Part shown: positions 19,709 through 31,803 of the stretch, in pieces
Numbering within the stretch: the stretch's first letter is position 1
Layout: each line of letters begins with the position of its first letter
Origin: Fonsecaea monophora
Taxonomy: Eukaryota; Ascomycota; Eurotiomycetes; Chaetothyriales; Herpotrichiellaceae
Direction: 5' to 3'
NCBI RefSeq assembly: GCF_001642475.1
Contig: NW_019173945.1
Coordinates: 124,001-188,000 of the forward strand
Length of the DNA stretch: 64,000 nt
The notes under the pieces: model-generated
Told to the model about the DNA's origin: nothing
Seen by the model: the letters and a program-made list of their open reading frames with translations, nothing else
Databases searched by the model: none
Program-made: the position numbers and the translations under genes

Positions 19709-20164
19709 ATGCCGCTTGAAGTTTACAAAGTCCGATACACGCTGGCCGTTCCGGATCCAGACATGCCGGGTCCACGTTATCACACCGTGCTATTTGTCAA
19801 GAATACCACCAACAGTGATGGCACCATTCATCACGTCGCGGGAGACCTCGTTTCTGGCATGCAATACCAAGCTAAGAAGGCCAAGAAGCCTGAAGATTCC
19901 CAAACCTTCCACAACAAAGAATTACTCGGAACAGTGGATGCATCCAAGTATCCGGCCGCATTTGATCAGATCTGTCGACAGCAGCCAGCACCGCCAAAAC
20001 AGAAGAAATATAACCCTGCTACCAATCGAACGGAGCAGGTGAAACCTAATGGCACGTTCTATGCCCCCGGCGAGCCCAAACCACCAATGATAAAGTGCAC
20101 TGAATGGACGGAAACTCGAGCAATCCCTGCACTCATCCAAGCAGGCATTATCAGGCCGCGTTAG
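19709..20164 (+). CDS. Small basic protein, unrecognised
   Basis: A 151-residue ORF from ATG 19709 (an in-frame TTG 27 nt upstream was ignored). It has a steady protein-like composition: MPLEVYKVRYTLAVPDPD, YHTVLFVKNTTN, then a basic Pro-rich segment (PAPPKQKKYNPATNRTEQVK) and ECTEW-like ending. The pattern resembles small fungal-conserved hypothetical proteins that begin with a beta-rich domain, but I cannot name the family. No signal peptide or membrane segment is seen. It converges with the DUF3435 pseudogene. Confidence 0.55.
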   Translation: MPLEVYKVRYTLAVPDPDMPGPRYHTVLFVKNTTNSDGTIHHVAGDLVSGMQYQAKKAKKPEDSQTFHNKELLGTVDASKYPAAFDQICRQQPAPPKQKKYNPATNRTEQVKPNGTFYAPGEPKPPMIKCTEWTETRAIPALIQAGIIRPR

Positions 20165-20357
20165 AACAGATTGGTGGAGAATCGAGGAAGCACGAAACAC
20201 GATATATGCAAATCAAATTCTCGCTAAGATATTCCGATCGCCTGGGGAGCGGACCAGCCAGCGTGGTGCTTACACTGTACAGACATCAGTGCCGATAAAC
20301 AAAAGAACAAGTAGCAACAAATAACCCACTCTGACCCAGTTATCGTTACCTTCGACT

Positions 20358-20760
20358 TCATCTCTTTCCCTTCCTTGCCTTCTCGGTCTTCAATACCCTT
20401 CTTCCCCCTCGCCTGTTCAATCCTCGCTTTGTTGTCTTTCTCTTCTCTCCTCTCTTTTCCTTAATTCCGGTGCTCACCGTAGCCGGCGGTTTAAGGCGGA
20501 GCGTGATTCTTGGCTGACTGACTCGCAATCGAATACGCGTGCCGCCATTCAATTGGTTAATGTCTTTTTGATATGCAGCCTCCCCTTTCTCTGGCGCGTG
20601 TCCCGGATCTGGAATTCGGAGTTCCAGTCTGGAGAGCTCCGCGGATGACTCTCTAGACGGCTCTCCGCTGCCACTACGCTGGTAGCGTACAGTATTAACC
20701 AACGTTGTGCCGCTCAATTTACTTGCAGCGTCATCCGCTGAAGTTGGCGCGGAAGGCGAG

Positions 20761-20791
<31 letters not shown>

Positions 20792-23700
20792 GTACGCGTA
20801 AATACTGATCAAACATGATGTCGTCATCAATGTCTCCCGGCACGGGGTCGATCGCGTCGCCGAGGGTTGTGCGACGGGATAGCAATAGATCAAAATCGAG
20901 GTCAGTACATGGCTCGTCATCCTCGGTGCTCGGTGTATAACAGGGAGCAAGCATGACCGAGTCCGCGTTGTGGTGGACGGACCGAGAACGAGAGTAGTCC
21001 TCATCTACGGACAAAATCGAGGGGCGGATAGCTGGGGGGCTATAGCGTGGTCGTTTTTGAGGACGGTGTAGCGATGGATCCCCTGGAGACGTAGATGCGC
21101 CGTCGAAGGCCTGGGGCGGCATCCACTCGAAAGGTTTAGTATCGGTCGAGGATTTGCGCTTGCGACTTTGACCGGCACCCGGCGCCTCTTTGTCGAGCGG
21201 CATCTTCTCATCGTGCGAGTCGAGGGCCGCCGATATGGCTGGTTTCACGGGACGGGTACGGCTGAGCCCGTGTTCGTCGGCGAAATGACTTTGAAATGCC
21301 TCCGCGTCTTTGAGGGGTACGTCGCACAGGCGACATACCAGGGGCCAACGGCGATCTACAAGGTGCTTGTCATCGATGTGGCACCACAATTTATGATCTC
21401 GGGACCAGGGTTTGAGTTGCTGGGACGCGAGCAACCCGGGCTCACCGGGACACAATGGACAATAGCCCGGCCGTACCAACGTGTGGCAGTAGGTGACGGT
21501 TCCACATCGCTTAGATGTCGGCGCTGCGAGGTGTTCTTGACAATGCGGCTCCCACTTTTCTCCGATGACCCACTCGAAACACTGATAGCAGTAATGGATG
21601 TCTGACTGGAGGCGGCCGAGGCGGTGTGCCATCTCCCAACGCACACAATTTTGGATATGTTGATTACGCTGCTGTTTAGGCAGGCTGCTTCCGTTAGTCT
21701 ATACATCTATACGCATGCGAGCCCAGGTGGGAGAGCACTTACCTGTCCATTCGAAGCTGGCAGCACTTGACGGGACAGGTACCGTCGACGGGGCGGGACT
21801 TCGGGAGGTACAGGACGGTGAAATCTTGCACGCAGAGAGTGTAGAGGTCCTGCAGGGCCTGCCACATCTCGGCCGGCTCCAAGGCATGGTCGGCCGCCAT
21901 TTACTGAGCGAGGCGCCCTCGTTCCGGAATCAACAGACAGAGGCTCTGGACGAAGTCGGTCTTCGACTTGTCCTGTGCTGCCGCTTTCCCTCGAGTCAGA
22001 ATCTTCCAATCTCGACGTTCTCGAATCCAGTTTTCCTGGTACTGGCGCAGCGCTTGCTTCTTTAACTTTTTGAGGCGGTTGGCGTACTGTTGCTTAGGCC
22101 GACTGCGAGCAATACTGCCGCCCTCGGGTTGTACGAGTGTTTGCATCTCTTTCTCAAGCTCCCGGAGCTCTGGATCGCGGTATATACCATCATCGAGATG
22201 CGAGGGGAGCTTATCAGGGAGGCCTTCCTCGTGAAACTTTTCCATGCTTTGGAAATACTCGATATGACGATGGTCGCTCTTTTCGTTTCGGAAAGCCGCC
22301 TGGCCATCGACGGAGGAACAGTTGGCCACGTAACTCTGGCCAAAGACTCGTTCGTCGGCTTGCGTTAGGTGTTGCGAGCGTTGTACAGCAGTATACCGTT
22401 CTGAGACGTGGAGGGTTAGCTGAAGCGCATCAAGTCTAAGGGTCCAGGGAGATCGGTCAGAGTCGCTAAACTTGCACGACCTTGCCCACCAGCTCGTGCG
22501 CACAAAGCGGAACTAACTTACTGTCAACCTCTTTACCGAGTTGCCGCCATATCGCGTGGATCGACGGGCCACAGAGGTAGCCGGCATTGGTCAAGGTGCT
22601 CTTGAGGATGGCGGTGAATGAACTTTTGGGCATGGGGTCGTCAGTCACACCGCCGGTTTTTGTGCACTTCCGAAGAATCGGTCGTTCCAAGGCTGAATCC
22701 TTGAATCTAAGGACTAGCTCATCTTTACCCGGCGAGATCTCCTGCGCCCGCACATCCTCCAGAGACTCATATCCGAAGAGGGCGTTATCAGCGATAGCCA
22801 TGGCGAGAAGGAAACCGGCGTCATTGTAAAAGAGCCTTTCATGGTCCTTCGCCGCTGCACCGAAGCTAAAAGAACCTGACCGTTAGCGCTTGGGGAGAAA
22901 CGTAATAATTAATGGAGTACGAAGCGAAAGGGAACGACTTACACTATATTCTCGGGATCACGGTTATTTTTCACCCACCGCTGGTCGACCTTGTAGATCA
23001 GTCTCCAGCTGCGACCGCTCACACGCTGTAAGACAAGCGTGACATCCTAGTAGACGTCAGGTTTGAGAATGGGCGACAAGCTGCGGATGATCGCACCTTA
23101 TATCGGAGGCCATCGGTGAAGAAAGCGCCGATTCGGGCCCCGGTCCAGCATACACGTGTATGATGAAGGTCACCTGAACTCGATATCGCTCGGGGATGAA
23201 GATGAGATCGTCTCGCGTCCACAGGGTCAGAAGGACGCGATTAAGATCGCGGTCGGTGAAATTGTGTTTCGGCCGGTGTTTGTTCACGACAATCCCTTCG
23301 CGGGTCAAGGTCTGTCGAACCCACTGAGGAGATGTGTCAGTCAGTCTATCCCGTAGATTCCTGACATTGAAAGGAGACTCAATCTCACATTGTATACTTC
23401 GCTCCGTTCGTCTTTATCGGTATCGGTTCCTGTGACGCGAGTAAAGCCGGCGAAGAACCATTCCGCCGCGATGTTGATCGAGTCGGCAGTCGGTCTCTTT
23501 TCCTCCTTGTCAAGCTGGGGCTTACTTGTAGCGATGTAGAACCGGATGAAGTCTTTGACGGTCGCAAGATCGGGGGCAGTCACATTTTGCCCTAGATACT
23601 GACGGCGGGCCATCTCTTCATCGGGAGGGGACAGCCCTTTCTGGGCGTTTTCATTTCTCATGGCACTAAGACGCCACCTAGGTACCGCGTCAGAACTTAG

Positions 23701-23930
23701 GCGGCGGTAGCTGTGAAAGGGAGGGAGAGCGTGAAGGCAAGAAAGGGCAGCTCTTACAGGACATAGCGTCGGAGGGTAGCATCTTGGTTCTTCTTCGTCT
23801 TCGCGACATGCTTGTCTCGGCCAGAAACTTCATCGGCCTCTCTGTGTGCTCCTCGCTGGTAACCGTTGGCTTCAGCACGAGCAAGCAGCAGTTCGTCTGC
23901 CGTGAGCTCCTGTTGGCTCAGCGGGCCCAT
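20358..23930 (-). pseudogene. DUF3435/FluG-domain protein (Starship-captain-like tyrosine recombinase family) with C2H2 finger, disabled
   Basis: Seven exons fit perfectly in phase: 23930-23758, 23665-23389, 23323-23097, 23046-22943, 22865-22522, 22400-21743 and 21684-20358, about 1,036 codons. Family-typical words include LTREGIVVNKHRPKHNF, LTLWTRDDLIFIPERYRVQ, CWTGARIGAFFTDGLRYK, RSQHLTQADERVFGQSYVAN and DIHYCYQCFEWVIGE; a C2H2-like finger (VCRLCD..F.SHFADEH) and Ser-Pro repeats lie near the C-terminus. Two lesions are visible. One nucleotide is missing at about 23154-23158 (between VY and CWTG), and an in-frame TAA lies at 21903-21901. The putative HxxR motif reads HAIWR where I recall HAIRR, a possible CGG-to-TGG change. 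An alternative ATG lies at 24020. Either lesion could be an assembly error. FluG-type proteins also exist outside Starships. Confidence 0.75.
20755..20790 (+). repeat. GGCGAG hexanucleotide tandem repeat
   Basis: Six near-perfect GGCGAG units. On the minus strand they encode the Ser-Pro dipeptide run in the C-terminal part of the DUF3435 pseudogene. Confidence 0.9.
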
Positions 23931-24026
23931 GGCGGTGGCGGAAGTGACAAGAGTATGAACTCGTGGTGGGAGGGTCGTAATGACGACAATGGTAGGATCG
24001 CCGTACGAGGAAGCTCGCATTCTGCT

Positions 24027-24060
24027 GGAGGAGGAGGAGGAGGAGGAGGAGGAGGAGGAA
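24027..24060 (+). repeat. GGA trinucleotide microsatellite
   Basis: About eleven GGA units just upstream of the DUF3435 pseudogene start (either candidate ATG). Purine-rich on the plus strand. Confidence 0.9.
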
Positions 24061-25181
24061 AGCTGCCAGCCCGAGAGGGCAGGAAGCGGGTTTTGTACTC
24101 CATCCTCAGGGAGGGAGAGTCGCTGTCCGAACGAGGGAGGGGGACCAGAAAGAGGTCGAAAGTCGAAACAGGCGTAGAGGAGGGAACGGGCGGCGCGCCG
24201 CCAATTTTGGCTCCTGGCTGGCGCTGCATGCGGTCGGGGATGAAGGGTGAGTGTGAAGGTGAGCGAGGTGAGCGCGAAGGGTGACGTGAGGGTGAGTCGT
24301 TATAAAAGCGGCACGCTCGGGGTGAGTCGCCAAGACATCTCTTGTCTGACAACAAAGCGGGCGAGCTTCATCTTGGCACTCACTACCTGCAGGTATATAG
24401 AGAACAGCAGCGCGAGCTGTGGTCTGGACTGGACCGCCGTGGAGAAGCAGATCAAGAACCTACGAGTCCAACCACTCCGAGTCGATCAGAAGCGTCTCAC
24501 CCCGGCCTAGCTCAGCTCAAATCAGATCCTTCGGGGAGGAGGAGGAAGATGCTTCGTCCTACTCATAAGAGATCCGAAGTGGAGTTCCGAAGTTATATCA
24601 AGCCTTGAGAGAGGCTTGAAAACCGCCCTGCCGCGGTGCCGAGCGAGGAGCAGGGATCACGGCGTGTTGGTGAGTTAGGACTACGCCCAGAGGTAATTCG
24701 CAGGGTTCCAACCACCTCATTCCGCAGAAAGGTTGTATCTGGTTCGGACAGCGAAACTAGATTTCCGAATGTACGGGGTTTACTTCTTAGAGAGCGCCTA
24801 TATAAGGTGTAACTCGTACGTATCCATTCATTTACCAAGTTTCCGGCACCACCAGCTTTCCAATTGTCTTGATTCAAGCAGGGTCCATATATAGCGATGA
24901 AGTAGATGTGGGCGATAACAAGAGTAGCAATTATCTTCCATCTATTATACCGGGTCTACAAGATGTCACGAAGTTTTCTTGACCGGTAAGAGTTAAGAGT
25001 GGAGATCAGCTGTCGTCAGAAACCCCAGATCATCTATTTGAAAAAAAGCCCCTTCCGACCGGAAAGGCATAGACACTCTCTTCTCCTCGAACAGCTGTTT
25101 GTTGTATAGATACAGAGCCATGGAGGCAAACGAGCCAGCGACCCGGGCTAGTACAGTGCAGCACGATCCACCCCAGCCCAG
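24061..25181. other. Gene-free stretch right of the DUF3435 pseudogene
   Basis: No supported gene. It contains the presumed promoter of the DUF3435 gene (TTATAAAAG near 24299, with repeated GTGAG words at 24250-24300). If the island was once a captain-led element, its edge should lie here. I could not identify terminal repeats by eye. Confidence 0.4.
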
Positions 25182-25595
25182 CTAATCGGCAAACCCACTC
25201 AACAAACCCCCAATGACGGCCCCGACGGGCACAAACATCCAGTGATTCCACTCCCCGCCACCGATCTGCCGACGACTGATGAAGCCGTCCGTCACGGCGA
25301 CGAGCGTGCTGGTCCACACCATGACGGCCAGGGCCTTGCGGCTGCCAAAGTACGATGTCGCGATCAGCGAGGTGCCCAACGCGACGGTGCGCGCGCCCTC
25401 GAGCATCATGACGCTCTCGACCAGGTGGCCCTCGGGTGTCTCTTCGATCGTGTTGGCCCGCGCCCCCGGGTGCGGGAACTGGAACAGCGCGATCGCCCCG
25501 CGCGGGTTGAACACTGCGTTGATTCCCAGCCCGACGGCCATGACGCCGAAGCCGCCTATGATTCTAGGCAGGTAGGGGGACTGTGAGATGGGCAT
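25182..25595 (-). CDS. Small membrane protein, DUF4267-like
   Basis: A 137-residue ORF from ATG 25595 (a TTG lies upstream in frame). Four hydrophobic segments are evident: residues about 9-28 (IIGGFGVMAVGLGINAVF), 62-85 around ARTVALGTSLIATSYFGSR, 88-105 (ALAVMVWTSTLVAVTDGFI) and the C-terminal FVPVGAVIGGLLSGF. The layout resembles the fungal DUF4267 family of small four-TM proteins of unknown function. It stands alone in a gene-poor stretch. Confidence 0.7.
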   Translation of the reverse strand: MPISQSPYLPRIIGGFGVMAVGLGINAVFNPRGAIALFQFPHPGARANTIEETPEGHLVESVMMLEGARTVALGTSLIATSYFGSRKALAVMVWTSTLVAVTDGFISRRQIGGGEWNHWMFVPVGAVIGGLLSGFAD

Positions 25596-27738
25596 GGTTT
25601 TCAAGGTCCTCGTTGAAAGGTGTGTTGGCGTCTAGGGAAGTCTGGGTTTTGTGGTGGTCGTTGTAGTTGTGGTTTTAGTTTTGGATATTTCAAATTGGGG
25701 CTTTTCAAGGCGGAGAGAGTTGACTCTATAGGTACAGCAGTGGTGAGGAGCCTGATTACCAGGTGCGGATGATGGTTGATCGATGGCGTTTCAAGATAAA
25801 AAGTCCTCTCTCGTTATGTACGCTTGCTGGTTTTGAGTGTTAAAAGTTGTTAAACCAGGAAATCTCGCGTCGGAGTCCCGATGCGTCAGCTACCACAAGT
25901 TTGAGCCTTAGCGATACTAGGTATAGCAATGACGGCTGGGTGCGAGCAGTGAGCAGGGAGCATTCTCCTTTTTGGATAAAGTCCCGAGTACGAGGTGCAC
26001 GAGGTGTCAATATGGTATAGAACACGAGGTACTAGTGGCATCTTAGTACAAGAGCTTTGTCAGCTACGTGTGAATACAGTAAGTATACCGATACCCAAGG
26101 CTTGGCATTATTTTGTTGTTATAGCACGTGACCTGCTCTCATTAGCATCAGTGGCACCATCTGATTGGCTTGATCAGCGCCATCTACAGGTACAAGTAAC
26201 AACAGAACAAGCAGCACCTCAGTCTCCCGATACTTGGAACCCATCGCGGACCATCAGCAGAAGCCACGTCCGTGGTGCAGGTCGAGTCTACAGTGAGTTG
26301 AAAGGTGACTTTGAACGTGCCATCAACAACCATGTATGAGTGAAGAATGCCCCAAAGACAGTCTGACAACGATAGGATCCCTGACTTGAAGACTTCGTGT
26401 CAACAAAAAGGCCATATAACCAGCTTTTTGGAGGAGCAGCGTGAAATACCTTGTCGCTATGGCTCTCCGCTGTGGACAGCCATTCTGGGGGACTGGCCCA
26501 TCCCATATCACTGACTACACGAGACATTGCCACCAGTGATCCAGTGACGTGGTCAAATCGCCTTTCTCCAGACAACTGGGAGGCGTCGCAAGGACTGACA
26601 AGCGTCTTCCTGCGCAGTAATTCGACTCTAGTGAGCGGCGAGCTGGGAGGTCTTCTATGCGTGAGCAGATTCAAACGCCTACAAACACAGACAGGCCTGT
26701 GTTGATAACGGCCAACAGTCAACCCCGGATGGACATATCCTCCTTCTGCTCCGAGATGGCGCCATCTCCGAATCCGCGCCGCTGGGGTCTGAGCTTAGCG
26801 AGAACGTGGTCGGACCAGTCTACCCGCTCGCGCCAACCGTTGGTCAAGATCTGCTATCTGACATGAGCACCCGCTGCATTGGTGCACTGACTTACACCAC
26901 AGATGCATGGTACAAACAGAGACGACCCGCCCCAGATCGCTGGACTACGCATGATTTGCAGCGTGCCATTGCTTTGGTCTTTGTGGGTCCTCGCTGAATC
27001 GGCCAGGGAGCCAATACTGGTCCCCCAGCTCACATTGGATACGCCTTGTCGATGGGGCTATCAACACAACCCATGGCGATGCAGCCTCCTTCTGTTGATG
27101 CCCAAAACTCAAGCTTACGAGAAATGCACCTCTCTTCCCTATAGGGGCTGGCAATCCTCGAACTCGAACGTGTGGAGACAACGGATAGGTTCCCGAAGAC
27201 GGCGTGCATTGCGCTTGCCTGTATCCCCCTTGCCCTCTCCATTTCATTATTCCATCCTGCAGGTCATTTTAGACCCAGAAATCTAGTTGCAAGGCATCTG
27301 CAAGCTTTCGATCGATTCGGGAGAAGGACAAACTTCGGCGTCATCACCTCCCATCCGGCCTCCCACTGGAAGACTTTGGGAGTGGATCCGTGAGCTCTCC
27401 GGCCCCTTGCAGGATGGTGTGCAGCTCGCTTGTATTTGCATTCCTTATGTGAAGTCCGTTAGTGGTTTTCAAAACACTTTTCATGCAGCGGCCGTGCGAC
27501 GCTAGAGTTCGTCTACGATGTCCAGTCCTAATGACAGGATGCTTGTTCCGCATAGCCTTACATGTTCAAACGCAAATGCTAGATTACAAGGGTAATTCAA
27601 CTCCGACAACACCATTCTCCCCGTTTTCCCGTTGTCCTATACCCCCACCCGTTTTTGAGCCTTATACAAGACTCCATGATCCGGCGCACAACTAAGATGC
27701 CACCACCCAGCCCCGCCCAACATCGAAAATCAATTAAC
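25596..27738. other. Gene-poor stretch
   Basis: Over 2.1 kb without a supported gene on either strand; only short overlapping open frames with no family resemblance. No repeats of note were seen. Confidence 0.4.
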
Positions 27739-28567
27739 CTACCCGCTCCTCAGCAGTCGTTTCAGCTCCTCGTTTTCTCGCTGGAGTTTGGCGAGGCACC
27801 TGCGCAGACGCTCCTGTTCCATCCTGTCCTGGTCGCAGCGCTGTAACAGGGCGTTGAGATCATCAATCAGCTTTTTGACTTGTGCTTCGCGGCGAGCACG
27901 GTAGGCTCTTTGTCTGGACGCGGGTCAGCACAATTATTGAAGAGGTTGGCCTTCCAACAACAGCCGCGTTGGGCAGTTAGACTCACGCTTTCCGATTCTG
28001 CGACTTGCGCTTGTCGATGGCTTGCTGGGATCGTGATTTCGCGCCATATAGGGAAGACACGTCAAACTCTACTGGAGGACTCTGGTCCGGTTGGCTGTAC
28101 GAAGTTGTTGAGCTGTAGATGGTGCTCCAGGCTGTAGATTCACACCCGCTGGGACTCGAAACTTGATTGCCGTGAGATGTGGAGGTCGTCAAGTCCTGGA
28201 TGCATACAATTAGCTACGAACTTGCTGGCTTGGGAGGGTCTCGTACCAGGTATTCGGGCATTGAGTCGTCGTCCCAAAAGAGTTGCTCTTCTCTGTAAGC
28301 GTGCATGTCGCCAAGGGGAGGACTATTCGACCAAGTCGTGCTTGGTGTGCTTGTTGACGGAGACGATGTGGCGTGATTCGAAGCATGCCCAGTCCACACC
28401 ACTGGGCTCGTGGAACCTTGCTGATAGAGCCTTCCATTGTAGTGGGGTTGATGATAGGACACGGTCGAAGGACACATTAGACGCAGCTGTTTATGTGATG
28501 TTGTTGACGACATGGCGGTTGGTAGCGGTGGCAAAAGAAGAGGATTCTCCTTTGACGGACAATCCAT
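27739..28567 (-). CDS. bZIP transcription factor
   Basis: Three exons: 28567-28247, 28195-27987 and 27913-27739, 234 residues, phases consistent. The bZIP domain straddles the second intron: basic region AIDKRKSQNRKAQRAYRARR, then a leucine zipper (VKKLIDDLNALLQRCDQDRM, LRRCLAKLQRENEELKRLL). The basic region is Yap/Hap4-like in style (NRxAQRxxR). The N-terminal half is Ser/Pro/His-rich and unstructured, and the protein ends directly after the zipper. It acts in the nucleus as a dimer; target genes are unknown. I found no cysteine-rich domains like those of Yap1. Sensitive to the start choice: ATG 28567 is the first in frame; a second Met lies 18 residues in. Confidence 0.85.
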
Positions 28568-30257
28568 CTCGGTCCAACATCATGGGTCTATATCTCTTTT
28601 TTGCTCCGTTTTCATTGTCAGCAACACTGCCGGCTCAAGTGTACAATCACTGCGTGGACAGCCCGATCATCGTAAAATTGGTTTACAATAGTAGTCAATG
28701 TTTGTAGAGACAAAAAGGATTGCCTCGATGTGGAATAGTGGCATCAAAAGGATTGCCCCGAATAGGAAATTGGACAGACGCCCTGATGACTTCGTATTGG
28801 CCCCGAACGAGGAACCAAGGCTCCGTAGGCTCTGACCCAAGCGACCCAGGATATTATATTAGGACCCGAATCCCAGATCTCCAGAGATGGTCCTCCATGC
28901 GCCCTGAGCAGCCCGTCATCCGGGGGAAAACACACCGTCCTTCCTAACGTAAGCGGATGCATTGAGGGTGGTGACAAGTCTCCCTGCCACTCCCCCGGGT
29001 GCCCTTTACCGCTCACGACGATGAATACCTTCTCGGCTTCTATGACGACGATGTCTGGCCCACCTGCCCGAGACCCCGATCGTCCCTTTGCTTCGCTACG
29101 GATCGTCACATGGACATCTTCAGGTCTTGGCTTTACGGTCAACCATATCATCTCCGACCACGACGACGACTTCTTTAGAAACGAAAAAGTTATATAATCT
29201 CGACAGGTCCAGTCATGCACAACTTGACTCTCGAATACTCAGCAGGATGTGACGACACCCATAGTCAAAACTCGAACGGGAACATGGGGTGCTCGACGAT
29301 GATGCCAGTATTTGCGGTCCTTGCCCCAAGTCTGTTACATGTTGGCATTTTCTGTTGTACTCGCGAAACCCGGATCGATGTCGAGAACTTCAACGTAGCG
29401 AACCGAGACGAGACGGGCTCTCAAGCGAAGCTGGCTGCGGACGGGAAACATGGAGAAGAACAGGATTCGACACATCCGTCCAACGCTGGTTGCTGACGTG
29501 TCTTACTGGCCATTGGCATGCTCTTCCCCTGCTACTCCTTCGACCATGCCGTGAGAGGGAAAGAGGCGGTCGACTGAAGCTGACAAAGGCACATACGCGG
29601 CGCACCGTCTAACTCGAAGAGCTGATGATGCTACTCGTTCCAGCAAGGCTCCAAAATCCTTCGACTCTCCTCGAGCAAGAGCATCTCCCTACCAGCGCCG
29701 ATCGCAGGTCAGGATCGGTGGACGAAAGCTCACTCGTCTCTTACGATTTGGCCCATTATTGAGCCTTGAATACTTTGCTGCTTGGGTGGAAGACTGCAAA
29801 GTCAAGCACAAGGGCAGGCCTGAAGATCTTACGTCTTTCGCGTCGACCGAGGCATTCTAGAACAACAGCACGCTATTCACCCTGCTAAAGGGGTTGATGA
29901 CTGAATCAGAATTGACTGGTCTGTCCTTTTCTTTGTTTTAGGCGCGACTCTCGCTCTGCTGACTGGGATCTGACTCCCGCTGCTCCCTCTGCCTGTGGAT
30001 CCCCCGGCACCCGCCCTATCCCCCCCAAAATCGACTACAGAAAGCGGGGTTTACATACTGCTGCTGTCGTGTCAGTATATTCGACCAAGGCTCTCCAACA
30101 ACAGGAAGACCGGGTTGGTCGTTGCTCGACGAGAAGGGTTGCTTCATAAGCTGGGTGAACTTTCTTCTACATTCATCACTCTATACCGATTTCCTCGAGT
30201 GGCTGTCACTTTCCAGGGGCATCACCCCTCCAAGAGAATCGCCTGGACAGAGAAGCC
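28568..30257. other. Gene-poor stretch between bZIP and TF-like genes
   Basis: 1.7 kb without a supported gene. The longest frame (28744-29220, minus) starts with GTG and shows no recognisable domain. It presumably contains both promoters of the divergent pair. Confidence 0.4.
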
Positions 30258-31803
30258 ATGGGCGACGCCCACTTTGTATTTTTGCCCGGGCAGGGTTCGC
30301 ACTATTCGGGCCAAATCCGCTCGTTTGTTCTGCGCAACCGGAAGGCAGGGCAGCAGCGCCAGAAGCGGGCAAAGAATGGCAAACGTGAAGAAACGGCCAT
30401 TGTGGTGTCGACAGAACAACAGTTGGTCCCATTGGCAGACGCACAGAATCTTCTGCAGGGCCATTTCGATCCCTTCAAGACATTGGCAGCTGATCTGGAC
30501 CGGACTGAAGGCATCATGGTCTCGCACTGTACGATGAGGGACACTTCCGGTTGCTTCGTTCTTGGAATAAGCTGACGGGAGTTCACAGTCGTGGGAGACT
30601 GCATACCTCACCTGGGAAGACGGCGTCAAAAGACGTGGTTTCCGCCCCGCGACATGCATTGGCCCGTGATGCAGGGAAATCCTCTGATGTTGGCCGTCGC
30701 CGTCCACTTTGCGGCGATGAGCCGTGCGTTGATCGAGACGCCGACAAGAGAGGAGAGGATCTTTGCGGAAAAATGCTATCTGAAAACACTACAAAACTTC
30801 CGCACGAGGCTGGAGGCTGAGGCGGACAGTCCGAGCGATGGCCTCCTCCAGGCCATGGCCTGCATCTGCGCCACTGAATCCGTCATTCGAGAAAGCTCCG
30901 ACGCGACGAAAGAGCAAGCGCGCAACTCTTTCTATCTGCATTGCCGTGGTCTCCGTGCGGCGCTGGACCGTCGACACGGCTGGGACGTTGCGCATTACTC
31001 GCCTGCACTGGTGTGGGAGATGACATGGTAAGCCAAAGGGTGCAGTGTTTTTCGCCATCAGGACCCCAAGCCGAACTCTTAGACGCCCAGCTGAACCAGG
31101 TCTCCGGATCAAAACACGCTAACTTGTAAACAGGGAAGACATGCTGTCGAATGGACAGATCTCTGCCATGAAGACCCAGTTTTCGGTCCACCTGAAATCC
31201 TCTCTCCTGAACGAGACGGAACAACAGAACATACCTGTCGTAGGGGCAGGCCTCACTGAAGCTCAGTGGGATCGGTTCTGTGCCCTCGAATTCATCGGCG
31301 CGTACCAGAGCTTCCACACCATGGCCGTCCACAGAAGACGCCACCCGCCGGGCGAGCTGCACCCTCTGAATCTGTTCCTGCCCGACACGCCGGCCTACCG
31401 GACGCTGTCGGCGAACGTGCCCAATATCGTGCGGCCAATCATGCCGATCCTGCTGCTGCACATTGTGCTCTTCGACCTCCAGGGCGCGTCCACCGAGGAA
31501 CTGACCTACCAGTACTGGGCGATCCGGCGCAAGTTCGACCGGTGCGACGTCGAGCTCGACAGCGGGCCGTCGTACCTGCTGTACGCGATCGGCATGTCGC
31601 CGGACATGAAGGGGTGGTCGGACCAGGACCAGATGGCCTTGTTGTCGCGCCTGTTGAGCGTCGAGGTGCGCTTGTCGGACGCCACAAGGGAGATGATCCG
31701 GGAGAGCCTGCTTGCGTTTGTCGAGTCGGCCGTGTCGCCGGACAGCGACTGGTGGACGCCTGCGGAGATGGAAGCCGTCATCACCAAGGAGCTGCTTGGG
31801 TAG
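30258..31803 (+). CDS. Fungal transcription-factor-domain protein without visible DNA-binding domain
   Basis: Three exons: 30258-30528, 30589-31027 and 31134-31803, 459 residues. The introns are 60 nt (CTGAC branch) and 106 nt, phases consistent. Features typical of fungal-specific TF-like proteins: an N-terminal FVFLPGQGSHYSGQIRSFVL, a basic KAGQQRQKRAKNGKREE patch, FDPFKTLAADLD, and a helical middle with WPVMQGNPLMLAVAVHFAA and SFYLHCRGLRAALDRR. There is no zinc cluster or other DNA-binding motif. Many fungal proteins of this type lack one and are annotated as TF-domain or 'tachykinin-like' proteins. An upstream exon carrying a zinc cluster was looked for and not found. Function is unknown. 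Confidence 0.75.

Noticed and set aside
20755..20790. GGCGAG array considered as a CRISPR-like or regulatory array
   Set aside because: It is coding (Ser-Pro repeats) in the DUF3435 pseudogene and explained by slippage.
28744..29220. 158-codon minus-strand frame in the gap right of the bZIP gene
   Set aside because: Starts at GTG, no domain, and composition unlike neighbouring proteins.
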